A stretch of DNA of 21,355 bases, taken from the NCBI GenBank assembly GCA_029004655.1, contig JAQVYP010000010.1, positions 1 through 21,355 on the forward strand. The letters run 5' to 3'. This document shows positions 7,666 through 16,300 of the stretch, one piece after another. Source of the stretch: Oscillospiraceae bacterium. GTDB taxonomy: Bacteria; Bacillota; Clostridia; Oscillospirales; Acutalibacteraceae. The position numbers and the translations under genes were made by a program. A model generated the notes under the pieces. The model searched no databases. It had not been told where the DNA came from and worked only from the letters and a program-made list of their open reading frames with translations. Numbering within the stretch: the first letter of the stretch is position 1; the number at the start of each line of letters is the position of its first letter.

Positions 7666-8727
7666 TTATAGAAAAGAAACATAAGGTGTATTGATATCAA
7701 CGGTAAAACAATCGCTAAAACCCCTTGGATAGTGGTATTCCATATTATCCTTATCATTTGGGAAGACAAATTTTCCTCCAACCTGCCAAATGAAGGGTTT
7801 GAATTTATATTGAAGTCGATTCTTTTTCATTTCATATAGATGCAGTATTTCGTTGGTATCAGCTTGAAAATTGGACCAAATATCATGGTGGAACGGAATA
7901 ACAACCTGAGTGTTCAGAGACTCTGCCATACGCAGGATATCCACAGAGGTCATCTTATCGGTAATACCTCTTGGATTTTCCCCAAATGAACCAAGTGCCA
8001 CATCAATTTTATGCTCATTGCCATGTTTAGCATAATAATTAGAATAATGTGAATCCCCGCTGTGGTAGATGTTTCCGCCCGGAGTTTTTATAAGGTAGTT
8101 GACAGCCTTTTCATCCAAGTCTGTAATTATGCCCTTTAGGTCACCATCCGGAGGGGAGGTTATCATGGCGGTTCTGTCAAAGGATTCCAGCGCTAAAATT
8201 TCCATATCCTTTACTTTAACGGATTTTCCGGGTTTCATCACGATACAACGCTTTTGAGGAACGCCCCATTCGACCCATTTATCTACACAGGCTTGCGGCC
8301 CTATGAACATTACACTTTCGTCGCAATTTTGCATTACAGCAGCAGCCACATTCACATCGATATGGTCATTGTGGTCATGAGTAGCAACAATTGCATCCAC
8401 GTTTTTAATTGCGAATGGATCCAATACAAAAGGGGCTACTCTTAAATTTGGCTGTAATAGTTTTCCTCCGGACATTCTTGCCATCTGGTGTTGGGGGTCA
8501 ATATACGGATTGGCGTGAGTTCTTTTTCCGCTGCCGCACCAGAAATCGATACAGATATTTGCCTGACCTTCTGACTTTACCCATATGCCTGTACATCCAA
8601 GCCACCACATTGCAAAGGTGCCTTTTTGGACGTTTTCCATTTCAATTTCTTCGTTAAGCCATGTTCCCCACTCGGGAAAAGTGTTTAAAATCCATGATTC
8701 TCTTGTAACGCTTTCAATCTTACTCAT
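7666..8727 (-). CDS. ulaG: UlaG-type lactonase, metallo-beta-lactamase fold
   Basis: This 353-residue cytoplasmic protein is close in length to E. coli UlaG (354). UlaG hydrolyses L-ascorbate-6-phosphate lactone to 3-keto-L-gulonate-6-phosphate. The metal-binding signature THDHNDHID (116-124) supplies His117, His119, Asp121 and His122. Further metal-site candidates are the HSGDSHYSN segment and His-His in IPFHHDIWSNF. The ATG at 8745 has no ribosome binding site, while GGAAGGA precedes the ATG at 8727, which begins MSKIESVTRESW as in the family. It lies 66 bp downstream of the UlaE-like gene. With no UlaD or ascorbate PTS present here, the lactone substrate may differ from ascorbate-6-P. Family assignment is strong; substrate is open. 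Confidence 0.88.
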   Translation of the reverse strand: MSKIESVTRESWILNTFPEWGTWLNEEIEMENVQKGTFAMWWLGCTGIWVKSEGQANICIDFWCGSGKRTHANPYIDPQHQMARMSGGKLLQPNLRVAPFVLDPFAIKNVDAIVATHDHNDHIDVNVAAAVMQNCDESVMFIGPQACVDKWVEWGVPQKRCIVMKPGKSVKVKDMEILALESFDRTAMITSPPDGDLKGIITDLDEKAVNYLIKTPGGNIYHSGDSHYSNYYAKHGNEHKIDVALGSFGENPRGITDKMTSVDILRMAESLNTQVVIPFHHDIWSNFQADTNEILHLYEMKKNRLQYKFKPFIWQVGGKFVFPNDKDNMEYHYPRGFSDCFTVDINTPYVSFL

Positions 8728-8793
8728 ACTTTTTCTTCCTTCCATCTTGTGCTATATGATTTACAAAGGATATTTTGTTTTAATAAATATGGA

Positions 8794-9648
8794 TTACTCT
8801 ATCGCTGCTTTTTCCATCTGTGTTATATAGGCTCTTAAAAATTCAGCCGATGTTTTTATTTCATTTTGATAATCCATTCCGTCTTTATACCAGAATTCGC
8901 CGGTAAACTGCCGAGCCCCCAGCTCCCATGCTTTTTTTATAACCGAATAAAAATCTACATGTCCGGCGCCAAATGTCATATCACGATAAATTCCGGGCGT
9001 TGTTTCCTTCAAATGCACTGCCACGATATGTCCTTTTCCCTTGTCCATATCCTCACATACGGAGGTGTTGTATAACAATACAGCATTTGTCAGGTTTCCA
9101 ATATCGGGATAAAGTTGAAGATAAGGTGAATTCACAGTATTCACATAATACATAGCCTTTTCCACCGTATCCATAAAAGCGGTTTCCATGGTTTCAAACC
9201 CAAGCACTACACCATATTTTGCTGCAAATTCACAGCTTTTAAAAAGCCCCTCCACAAAGTATTTTTTAGTTTCTTCGGTGGATTTCTCATAATATACATC
9301 ATAGCCTGCAAGCTGGATGATTCTAATGCCAAGCGATGCAGAAAATTCAATTGCCCGTTCCATTATGCTTAGCGATTTTTCCCGAGTTGCTTTATCTATA
9401 CTACCCATGGGATATTTTCTATGACCACTTAAACACATCGTCCTAACATTTAGCCCGCTGTTTTTTTCAGCTGTCAAAATGTCCTTTTGCTCCTTATTAT
9501 CCCATAAGCGGTTTAACCTATAATCACTTTCATCAATACTAATTTCCAACCAATCAAATCCATTTTCCTTTGCAATTGATAACTTCTCTTCCCAATCCAA
9601 ATTCTGTGGCATAGATTTTTCATAAAGCCCCAGTCTATATATACTCAT
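8794..9648 (-). CDS. ulaE: L-xylulose-5-phosphate 3-epimerase (UlaE/SgaU family)
   Basis: This 284-residue protein has the same length as E. coli UlaE and is an AP-endonuclease-2-like TIM barrel. It interconverts L-xylulose-5-P and L-ribulose-5-P. The opening (MSIYRLGLYEKSMP, then LSIAKENGFDWLEISIDESD) and RLWDNKEQ are characteristic. Metal-site residues expected for the family are visible: Glu in GFETMET (152-155), Asp182 in YPDIGN, His212 in VHLKET and Glu251 in TGEFWYK. The start codon lies 1 bp after the stop of the 4-epimerase gene, so translation is coupled, with GAGG inside that gene. In the pathway it feeds the 4-epimerase encoded just upstream. Confidence 0.92.
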   Translation of the reverse strand: MSIYRLGLYEKSMPQNLDWEEKLSIAKENGFDWLEISIDESDYRLNRLWDNKEQKDILTAEKNSGLNVRTMCLSGHRKYPMGSIDKATREKSLSIMERAIEFSASLGIRIIQLAGYDVYYEKSTEETKKYFVEGLFKSCEFAAKYGVVLGFETMETAFMDTVEKAMYYVNTVNSPYLQLYPDIGNLTNAVLLYNTSVCEDMDKGKGHIVAVHLKETTPGIYRDMTFGAGHVDFYSVIKKAWELGARQFTGEFWYKDGMDYQNEIKTSAEFLRAYITQMEKAAIE

Positions 9649-9649
9649 A

Positions 9650-10351
9650 TTAAACTACGCCTCGCTGTCCATAGTATGCGTTTTTACCATGCTTACGAAA
9701 ATAATGTTTATCCAAGAGGACTTGCTGCATTTCGTTGTCGAAGCTTCCTGTAGCAAGACAAGTGTAATATGCCATTTTCGCAGTTTCTTCCAAAACCACC
9801 GCATTTTCCACCGCTTTTTCAGGGCTGTCTCCCCAGGCAAAAGGACCATGCGAATGTACTAATACCGCAGAGCAATTATTCGGAATATTTTTTATTGTTT
9901 CTACGATGACTTTACCTGTTTCCCACTCATATCTACCCTTTATTTCTTGAGATGTCATTTCCCTCGTGCAAGGGATATTACCGTAAAAGTAGTCGGCATG
10001 AGTAGTGCCTAATGCAGGTATTGACTTTCCCATTTGTGCCCACACCGTTGACCATGTTGAATGGGTGTGAACAATTCCTCCAAGTTTCTCATTTTCCAAA
10101 TACAATATCCTGTGGGTTTCAGTGTCTGATGAGGGATTGTATTTCCCCTCGATTTTTTCCCCGGTTTCAATATCAACAAGAACTATATCGTTAATATTCA
10201 ACTGGTCATATTCTACACCCGATGGCTTGATCGCCAAAATTCCCTTTTCTCGATCAATCCCCGATACATTGCCCCATGTAAAGGTAACCAGCTCATACTT
10301 TGGTAACAACAAATTGGTTTTTAACACCTGCTCTTTTAAGTCTTCAAGCAA
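9650..10351 (-). CDS. araD: L-ribulose-5-phosphate 4-epimerase (AraD/UlaF)
   Basis: This 233-residue class II aldolase-fold enzyme converts L-ribulose-5-P to D-xylulose-5-P, the entry to the pentose phosphate pathway. Its length matches AraD/UlaF (about 231). Substrate and metal residues match the family: Asp76 in SSDTETH, His95 and His97 in VHTHSTWSTVW, and a third histidine in VLVHSHGPFAWG (about His168). The start is TTG with AGGAG nine bases upstream; a nearby ATG is out of frame and closes at once. AraD, UlaF and SgbE are isofunctional, so the name does not fix the pathway. The UlaE partner next door points to L-xylulose rather than L-arabinose. Confidence 0.94.
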   Translation of the reverse strand: MLEDLKEQVLKTNLLLPKYELVTFTWGNVSGIDREKGILAIKPSGVEYDQLNINDIVLVDIETGEKIEGKYNPSSDTETHRILYLENEKLGGIVHTHSTWSTVWAQMGKSIPALGTTHADYFYGNIPCTREMTSQEIKGRYEWETGKVIVETIKNIPNNCSAVLVHSHGPFAWGDSPEKAVENAVVLEETAKMAYYTCLATGSFDNEMQQVLLDKHYFRKHGKNAYYGQRGVV

Positions 10352-10375
10352 CTATATCATCTCCTGATAGATTTT

Positions 10376-11854
10376 CTATTTATAATTCCGCAGAAATTCT
10401 TTTCTTATTTTTTTAACTTCTGTGTAAAAAGCTACCTTCTCAGCATCGACTGTAATAGTATTTAGGGGCTTATTTGTTATTGATTCCCGATATGCGTCTT
10501 CGTAACGTGGAAAAAGACCGTTTGCCACCGCTGCGGAAACCCATGCTCCCAGCGCCGTAGCTTCCTTGTTGTCGGGTATTAAAATAGTCCTGCCAAATAT
10601 ATTTGCCAATATCTCGTTGTAGAGGTTGTTCTTCGAAAGACCGCCTCCACAGCTGATTTTTTCCATACAATCAAAATCAAAAACATTTGCAACTGCAGCT
10701 GCACAATCAGCTATCTCCATAGCGATACCCTCGATAAGTGCTCTTGCATAATCTGATTTTTTGTTACGAAAGCTTAAATTAAAAATCCTTGCTTTTCCCG
10801 TAGGATCACAGAAAGGGGTACCACTTCCACTAAAATTAGGGACGATTATCAATCCGTTTGCACCAATTGGCGAAGATAAAGCCGCTTTATCGAAATTTTC
10901 GTACTCGTAAGCATCGCCCTTTTGATGAAAAAACTCATCATTCATCCAGTCTATCGCTGAACCGCAGGAAAGCACGCTTCCTTCTATTATCCATCGGCCT
11001 GCCACTGCAGAGGGATTACAGACTGTCCTCATGGTCTTGTCTACTAGCGGTTTATCTGCAACAGACAATACGTAAGCGCCAGTGCCCGAGTTAATTTCTG
11101 TATTTCCCGGCGAAATACAGCCAAGGCCAACGGCTGCGCATTGTTGGTCACCTCCGGCTGTTACTACCGGCAAATCCATTTTTAGCCCGAAAAGTTTTGA
11201 AAATTTGATGTTTGTAGTTCCACAAATACTTCCGACAGGTATTATTGTACACAGCTTATCGATATCCACTTCAAACATTTCTATCAGTTTAGGAGACCAT
11301 GAAAGCTTTTGAACATCAAAAAGGCAGCTTCTTCCGGCAATGGTTGTATCCGTTACAAATTTCCCTGTAATAGTGTGGAGGATATACTCATGAAACCCTA
11401 TTAATTTGTAAGACTTGTTATAGATATCCGGTTCATTTCTCTTTAACCATAGTATTTTTGGTGCCGAGAATACGGGAGTTGGTTGCATACCGCAAATCTG
11501 GTAGATTTCTTTTTCTCTATCCTTATATTCCTCACAGATAGCGGTAGCCCTTTTATCCATCCACATTAAAGCATTTCGCAGAGGAGTGCCATCTCTATCC
11601 ACAGGAATAACTGAAGAGCGTTGTGCAGTTACGGAAACGCTGCCGAAATCTACCGAGCTTTGCTGACACCAATTACGCATTTCTGCTAACGCATCCCAAA
11701 GGCTGTCATCTACAACAGTTACATCCATTTCCACCTGATCTCCGGAATATTGAGGGCTGTATTTTCTACAAATCTTTTTTAAAATATTACCGTGGTCGTC
11801 AAACACAATTGCCTTAAGTCCCGATGTACCTACATCCAAAACCAATATATTCAT
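10376..11854 (-). CDS. FGGY-family carbohydrate kinase, probable L-pentulose kinase
   Basis: This is a two-domain FGGY kinase of 492 residues. The N-terminal ATPase motif ILVLDVGTSGLKA (3-15), the MWMDKRA segment (98-103), the catalytic Asp236 in TAGGDQQCAAVG and the SGTGAY phosphate loop are all present; the C-terminal domain carries CGGGLSKNNLYNEILANIFG. The frame extends to 11908, but the ATG at 11854 fits the family N-terminus and has AAAAGGGGTG before it. It sits upstream of 4-epimerase and 3-epimerase genes for L-ribulose-5-P and L-xylulose-5-P, so phosphorylation of L-xylulose or L-ribulose is the most economical role. A 104-bp gap separates it from the GH32 gene. Substrate is inferred; LsrK-like or other ketose kinases cannot be excluded. 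Confidence 0.88.
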   Translation of the reverse strand: MNILVLDVGTSGLKAIVFDDHGNILKKICRKYSPQYSGDQVEMDVTVVDDSLWDALAEMRNWCQQSSVDFGSVSVTAQRSSVIPVDRDGTPLRNALMWMDKRATAICEEYKDREKEIYQICGMQPTPVFSAPKILWLKRNEPDIYNKSYKLIGFHEYILHTITGKFVTDTTIAGRSCLFDVQKLSWSPKLIEMFEVDIDKLCTIIPVGSICGTTNIKFSKLFGLKMDLPVVTAGGDQQCAAVGLGCISPGNTEINSGTGAYVLSVADKPLVDKTMRTVCNPSAVAGRWIIEGSVLSCGSAIDWMNDEFFHQKGDAYEYENFDKAALSSPIGANGLIIVPNFSGSGTPFCDPTGKARIFNLSFRNKKSDYARALIEGIAMEIADCAAAVANVFDFDCMEKISCGGGLSKNNLYNEILANIFGRTILIPDNKEATALGAWVSAAVANGLFPRYEDAYRESITNKPLNTITVDAEKVAFYTEVKKIRKEFLRNYK

Positions 11855-11958
11855 ACAACACCCCTTTTTTACTGCAACCTGAATCAACAAATCAAAACGA
11901 ATTTGCAAAAAAATGATTCATCACATTTTATAGTGTTTATTTGATAAGCTTTTCGCTA

Positions 11959-13359
11959 TTAATTGAAATTATTATAAAGCTCTTCCATTGTCCATAACTC
12001 TAGCTTTTTTACCGTTATTGTACCCTTAAACTCTATTTTGTTGTTTTCTGCATCCTCCAGAGATGGGTACATCCTTGCTGTCAACGTGTATTGGTCGTTT
12101 GCAAACACTTCAACTACAGAACAGTCAACAAATATATCCAGCTTAAGCTCGCCATCCTTACGTAATGGAACGGTTTGTGTTACAGCGGTTTTAACCACAT
12201 TTTCATATAAAGAAGAAGCGCTTCTGTCAATTGTAAGTTCGTTGTTTTTGCCGCAATAGCTAATTGTGGTTTTTTCCTTTTTGTCCTTACTTTCCAAGAC
12301 GGTTAATATTATTGCGGAATCCTCCACAACATTTGCCTCTAAGACTATTTCAAAGCTGTTTCCCTTTTGTAGTAGTGTCGTGGAATTGCTTTTAGCATTT
12401 TCACTGTAATCACTATGGCTTTTTCTTAATAGAGAACACTCTTCAGCGGGAGCAATACATAGTTCGTTGCTTTGAATAGTCATAACTCGCGGAAGAGATT
12501 GTATTCCCGACCATCCACTAATTGATTTTTCATCTTTTCGTGCAAAGTCGCTGATCCAACCAAAAAGTATTCGTCTGTTATCAGGAGCATTCATGTACGT
12601 GTTGGGAGAATAATATCCTAGTCTTCCGCTGCCCCCGTCCAAAATACCAGTAGTTTTTGTGTCGAATCGAAAGTCATCCGTAATTCTGCCAATATGATAG
12701 TGCAGCTTATCCACAGGAGAGTAAATCATTACATAATCCTCTCCAATTTTTATCATATTGGGACATTCCAAAAGCTTAAACTTTTCTGTTTCATAAAGAA
12801 TGTTTAGAAATTCCCAATTTTCAAGGTCTGGGGAACGGTAAATAAGAATGCAACCATTTGTATGGTTATGGGTACCGCTCATTATTGCAAACCAAATGTT
12901 CCCTTCCTGCCAAATAAAAGGGTCACGCCAAAACGTGATAATCTCGCCCTTATGAATGCTATTGTCTATTGCAGGATTATTGCTATATTTTTCCCACATC
13001 ATTAGGTCGTCGTAGCTTTTTGCCCTCCACTGCTGAGCACCGAATTCCGGACTGCGGTCATTTATACCAATGCTGGTATAAAAAATTGTCGGAATCCCGT
13101 TATCAATAACGGTGCATCCTGAATAGCAATGCACTTCACCTTTATCCAAACTTGGCGACAGGGCAATTGGACACTGTTGCCAATGAACTAAATCGGTACT
13201 TACCACATGACCCCAGTGTATATCCCCCCAAACATCGGCATGGGGATTATGCTGGTAAAACATATGATATTTTTCTTTAAAAAAAGTCAGTCCGTTTGGA
13301 TCATTCATCCAGTTTTTTTCGGGGCTGAAGTGATACTTCGGCTTAAGTTTATATTTCAT
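11959..13359 (-). CDS. GH32 beta-fructofuranosidase, intracellular
   Basis: This glycoside hydrolase family 32 enzyme has 466 residues, the usual length of bacterial sucrose(-6-P) hydrolases and beta-fructosidases. The five-bladed propeller shows the nucleophile motif WMNDPNG (Asp20), RDPF with the transition-state Asp146, and the acid/base motif ECPN (Glu198). A C-terminal beta-sandwich (about 330-466) includes DCSVVEVFAND. There is no signal peptide, so it acts in the cytoplasm on an imported fructoside. The frame opens at an ATG at 13389 inside the end of the previous gene, but AAAGG seven bases before the ATG at 13359 favours the shorter form, beginning MKYKLKPKYHFSP. The CUT1 transporter upstream argues for unphosphorylated substrate. 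Confidence 0.95.
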   Translation of the reverse strand: MKYKLKPKYHFSPEKNWMNDPNGLTFFKEKYHMFYQHNPHADVWGDIHWGHVVSTDLVHWQQCPIALSPSLDKGEVHCYSGCTVIDNGIPTIFYTSIGINDRSPEFGAQQWRAKSYDDLMMWEKYSNNPAIDNSIHKGEIITFWRDPFIWQEGNIWFAIMSGTHNHTNGCILIYRSPDLENWEFLNILYETEKFKLLECPNMIKIGEDYVMIYSPVDKLHYHIGRITDDFRFDTKTTGILDGGSGRLGYYSPNTYMNAPDNRRILFGWISDFARKDEKSISGWSGIQSLPRVMTIQSNELCIAPAEECSLLRKSHSDYSENAKSNSTTLLQKGNSFEIVLEANVVEDSAIILTVLESKDKKEKTTISYCGKNNELTIDRSASSLYENVVKTAVTQTVPLRKDGELKLDIFVDCSVVEVFANDQYTLTARMYPSLEDAENNKIEFKGTITVKKLELWTMEELYNNFN

Positions 13360-13378
13360 ATCTTTACCTTTGAATGTT

Positions 13379-15454
13379 TTATTTGCCATTTATATTAAAT
13401 CCGTCTGCCAGACAAGTACCACAGTCAATCAAATAACCTGCACCGCCACAGCTGTATTCATCATCATTCACTTGTAAAATTGTTTTTTCATCAACAGACA
13501 CTGTTAATTGGCTGCCTATACAAGAAAAAGAAAGTGCAATGGATTTATTAATCTCATAGATATATTCCGTCGAGGCAAGCAATGTCTCTGCTTCGCCAAC
13601 TTTTTTAATAATGCCCAACCTATTGCTGCCCCAAAGCACCGCACCATAGTATCTTCTGTGACCCTTTGCTCTTGCCACTAACCCAAATCGATCATGTATG
13701 CCGGGCGTTAGCTCCGAAGCAACAGTATAATCCTTCCACTCGGCAGTACCGGTGGTGACAATTCCGTTTTTCTCGATATTAGATACCGTGAAGGTTTTGC
13801 ATGAATCAAATGAAAATTGCTTTGCCGAGGAAGTAAAGCCGTTCATCTGCATATTAAACCCGGTGATATCGTAATTTCTTAAAGAACCTTTTATTTCAAA
13901 GCTTTCAGGCGCGCCGTCCCAGTTTACAGACATGAGCAATACTTGTGAGGATTTATCTGGTTCATCAGCAAGACATTGAATTCCTAATCTACTTATTGTC
14001 ATTCCCCCAAGGTCTGGGATACGCCATTGTAGACTGCACTCCTCGGTTATCTTTACTGTACTGCCGAATTCTACTTTTTGATTGTCATTAAAATCATAAT
14101 AAACCACATACAAACGTGCTTTGGGTTCACCAACAATATTTTTTACCTTTGCACAAACAGTTTGACCGGAATATAAAATGGGGCTGCCAATAAGGCAGTA
14201 GTTTCCCTGATAATCCTTTGGATCCCACATTGTTGGGGTAGAGGCAGATGTAGTTCCACCTTGGCACGCCGCGATAAGTATCCCATCCCCGTATCCCGAA
14301 GTGTTGCCGTTTGTGATGCTGCTACCGCCCAGTACAGGACATTCGCAAAACCCCTGTAAGGAGCCTTCAAACTCAAATGCAAAACGGTTGCCTTTTTTGT
14401 TGTTTTGCAAACTAACTAACCTGTTGTGCTGAAACACTATTCTGCGTGTCTGAATCACAGCATCTGTAACACAACTACCACCGTCAGAGGATATATTGTA
14501 AAAGCGATCGGCAATAGGCTTACGAAAATCAAACTCTTTATTTATTTCCGAAAGCCCAAGACGTATCCCATTAATACAGCCAAGGTTAGCACCGTTGCAG
14601 TCGGTATCCCAACCCGAGGACACAACAATATTCATTGCTTTTTGAAAACTATCTCCGCCCAAAATCAACGAAGAAAGTATGAGAGAAAGATTCGGTACAA
14701 CATGGCAATTGCCGGGATACAGATTATAGCCATACCGTTTATCCAGCCACTCTCGCACTATTCTCCAGTCTGTATTTTTCAAGCATTCTTCTCTTACGTT
14801 GCTCATAATCTCATTCATTTTATCCGACTTGGAATATCTAAGCGCTTCGTCTAGCAGTTTGTTTATATCCCTTTCACCAAACGCCAGTGCCTCCAAAGCT
14901 CCGATAAAGCAAGCAGATTCTACAGCAATTCCATCATGGCTTACCTCTGCCGCCTGCTTGATAAAGTGCCGCGTTTTTTCCGGGTCGTTTGGGCACATCA
15001 TAGCAAAGGCATCTATAAATATCTGGGCACCTATCTGCTCCGCAACAGCACATCCGTTTGTTTTAATACTGCCGCTATGAGGAGCCTTTAAACCCTGCTT
15101 TAATCGAATGTATGCAGTATGCTCGGTAGACCGTCCAAGGCCGCCCCACCAAAAAATAGTCTTATCTTCAATAATATAGTTGAGCCATGTTTCCCCGAAA
15201 TCCTGTGGCATCAGCTTCTCTATATTTTTGCTATCCTCTATAGTATTAAAGAATGTGAAGGTTCCGGATAAATCGTCATCCGCTACGATCAAGGGAGTAT
15301 GAGCCTCATTATAAACATAATGATCCACATCACCAAAAACAGATTTGATTTTTTCGTATGGCCAGCCCTCGATTGGTCTGCCATAAAACACACCAATGAG
15401 CTTTCCAAGTGCTCCGGCATAGACTCTATTATCATATTCTATATTATTAATTAT
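13379..15454 (-). CDS. ADP-ribosylglycohydrolase-family protein with C-terminal beta-rich domains
   Basis: The N-terminal half is an all-alpha ADP-ribosylglycohydrolase fold (Pfam ADP_ribosyl_GH type). Counting from the GTG at 15391, it has the metal-site clusters VADDDLSGTF (36-45) and SGWDTDCNGA (259-268), and SHDGIAVE in between. From about 330 to 500 and 525 to 670 are two beta-rich regions without catalytic motifs, the last resembling a concanavalin/LamG-like binding domain. No signal peptide is seen. Homology continues upstream of the GTG (VYAGALGKLIG is the first conserved helix), up to the permease stop at 15458-15460, which is in the same frame. No ATG, GTG or TTG exists in that stretch. 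An ATA at 15454, eight bases after AAAGG, is the best-placed start, giving about 691 residues. In sugar operons this family probably acts as a glycoside hydrolase (inference). Confidence 0.82.
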   Translation of the reverse strand: MINNIEYDNRVYAGALGKLIGVFYGRPIEGWPYEKIKSVFGDVDHYVYNEAHTPLIVADDDLSGTFTFFNTIEDSKNIEKLMPQDFGETWLNYIIEDKTIFWWGGLGRSTEHTAYIRLKQGLKAPHSGSIKTNGCAVAEQIGAQIFIDAFAMMCPNDPEKTRHFIKQAAEVSHDGIAVESACFIGALEALAFGERDINKLLDEALRYSKSDKMNEIMSNVREECLKNTDWRIVREWLDKRYGYNLYPGNCHVVPNLSLILSSLILGGDSFQKAMNIVVSSGWDTDCNGANLGCINGIRLGLSEINKEFDFRKPIADRFYNISSDGGSCVTDAVIQTRRIVFQHNRLVSLQNNKKGNRFAFEFEGSLQGFCECPVLGGSSITNGNTSGYGDGILIAACQGGTTSASTPTMWDPKDYQGNYCLIGSPILYSGQTVCAKVKNIVGEPKARLYVVYYDFNDNQKVEFGSTVKITEECSLQWRIPDLGGMTISRLGIQCLADEPDKSSQVLLMSVNWDGAPESFEIKGSLRNYDITGFNMQMNGFTSSAKQFSFDSCKTFTVSNIEKNGIVTTGTAEWKDYTVASELTPGIHDRFGLVARAKGHRRYYGAVLWGSNRLGIIKKVGEAETLLASTEYIYEINKSIALSFSCIGSQLTVSVDEKTILQVNDDEYSCGGAGYLIDCGTCLADGFNINGK

Positions 15455-15457
15455 AAA

Positions 15458-16300
15458 TCAATCCTTTAATCCCGAAGTTGCCAATCCTTCCACAAAGTAC
15501 TTTTGGAAGGAGATATATAAAATCAACAGCGGTAATATTGATATACTGGACATAGCCATAAGCGGACCGGAATCCATAGCGCCGCCGGCCTCAGCTTTTA
15601 ACATATTCAGTCCAAGTGCTATTGTGAATCCGGAAGGCTTACCAAGATAGATAAGAGGAGCCATATAGTCGTTCCAAACAAAAACCAACTGATTTATAGT
15701 AACAACTAATAATGCTGGTATTGTATTGGGAATATATATTTTGTAAAATATCTGTATCCATGAACAACCATCAATATGTGCTGCCTCTGCAAGATCGTTT
15801 GGCAACGAGGAAAAAAACTGACGTAAAAGAAAGATATTAAATGCACTTCCCGCAAAAAACGCAGGCGCTACTAACGGAATAATTGTGTTGATCCAACCAA
15901 GCTTGCTATATAACATATAGGAGGGAATAAGTGTAACCGTTTGGGGAACCATCATCGTGCTGAGCAAAATGATAAAAAGAATGTTTTTGCCCTTAGCCTT
16001 AAATTTTGCAAAACCAAACGCAACTAACGAGCAGCTGAAAAGTGTTCCAATAACACAAAGTATGCCTATTCTCACCGTATTAAAAATATATCGAATAAAA
16101 GGACTGCTAGAAAAGCCCTCAATATAGCTTCGTAATGAAAAAGGAAACGGTATAATCTCTTTGAATTGCGTAATTTGACCAGCCGTTTTAAAGGATGTCA
16201 TAAACATCCAAAATAATGGAAGGATAAAGAAAAAAGAAATTATTATTAGGAGCACTTCAAGAAGCAAGCTGCTCATTTCGATTTTCTTAACTGCTTTCAT
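15458..16300 (-). CDS. CUT1 ABC sugar transporter permease, MalG-like
   Basis: This is a membrane permease of 280 residues with six predicted helices. The EAA loop EAAHIDGCSWIQIFYKIYIP, which docks the ATPase, is clear at about 177-196. The N-terminal cytoplasmic helix and the C-terminus ending in the KYFVEGLATSGLKD pattern are those of MalG-type subunits. The start overlaps the stop of the MalF-type gene by one base (TAATG) with AGAGG upstream. No ATPase gene is present in the window; as usual for CUT1 systems in Firmicutes, a shared MsmK/UgpC-type ATPase is presumably encoded elsewhere. Confidence 0.95.
   Translation of the reverse strand: MKAVKKIEMSSLLLEVLLIIISFFFILPLFWMFMTSFKTAGQITQFKEIIPFPFSLRSYIEGFSSSPFIRYIFNTVRIGILCVIGTLFSCSLVAFGFAKFKAKGKNILFIILLSTMMVPQTVTLIPSYMLYSKLGWINTIIPLVAPAFFAGSAFNIFLLRQFFSSLPNDLAEAAHIDGCSWIQIFYKIYIPNTIPALLVVTINQLVFVWNDYMAPLIYLGKPSGFTIALGLNMLKAEAGGAMDSGPLMAMSSISILPLLILYISFQKYFVEGLATSGLKD

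Noticed and set aside
7666..10351. A complete ascorbate-utilisation (ula) operon
   Set aside because: UlaABC transport and the UlaD decarboxylase are absent, and an ABC transporter, FGGY kinase and hydrolases are present instead.
14426..14854. Plus-strand open frame of 142 codons inside the ADP-ribosylglycohydrolase-like gene
   Set aside because: It is antisense to a gene with clear family motifs, has no ribosome binding site and a composition that does not resemble a protein domain.
15347..15436. ATG codons near the start of the ADP-ribosylglycohydrolase-like gene, for example at about 15435 and 15420
   Set aside because: They are out of frame with the conserved domain and lead to early stops or unrelated peptide, so they cannot be its start.
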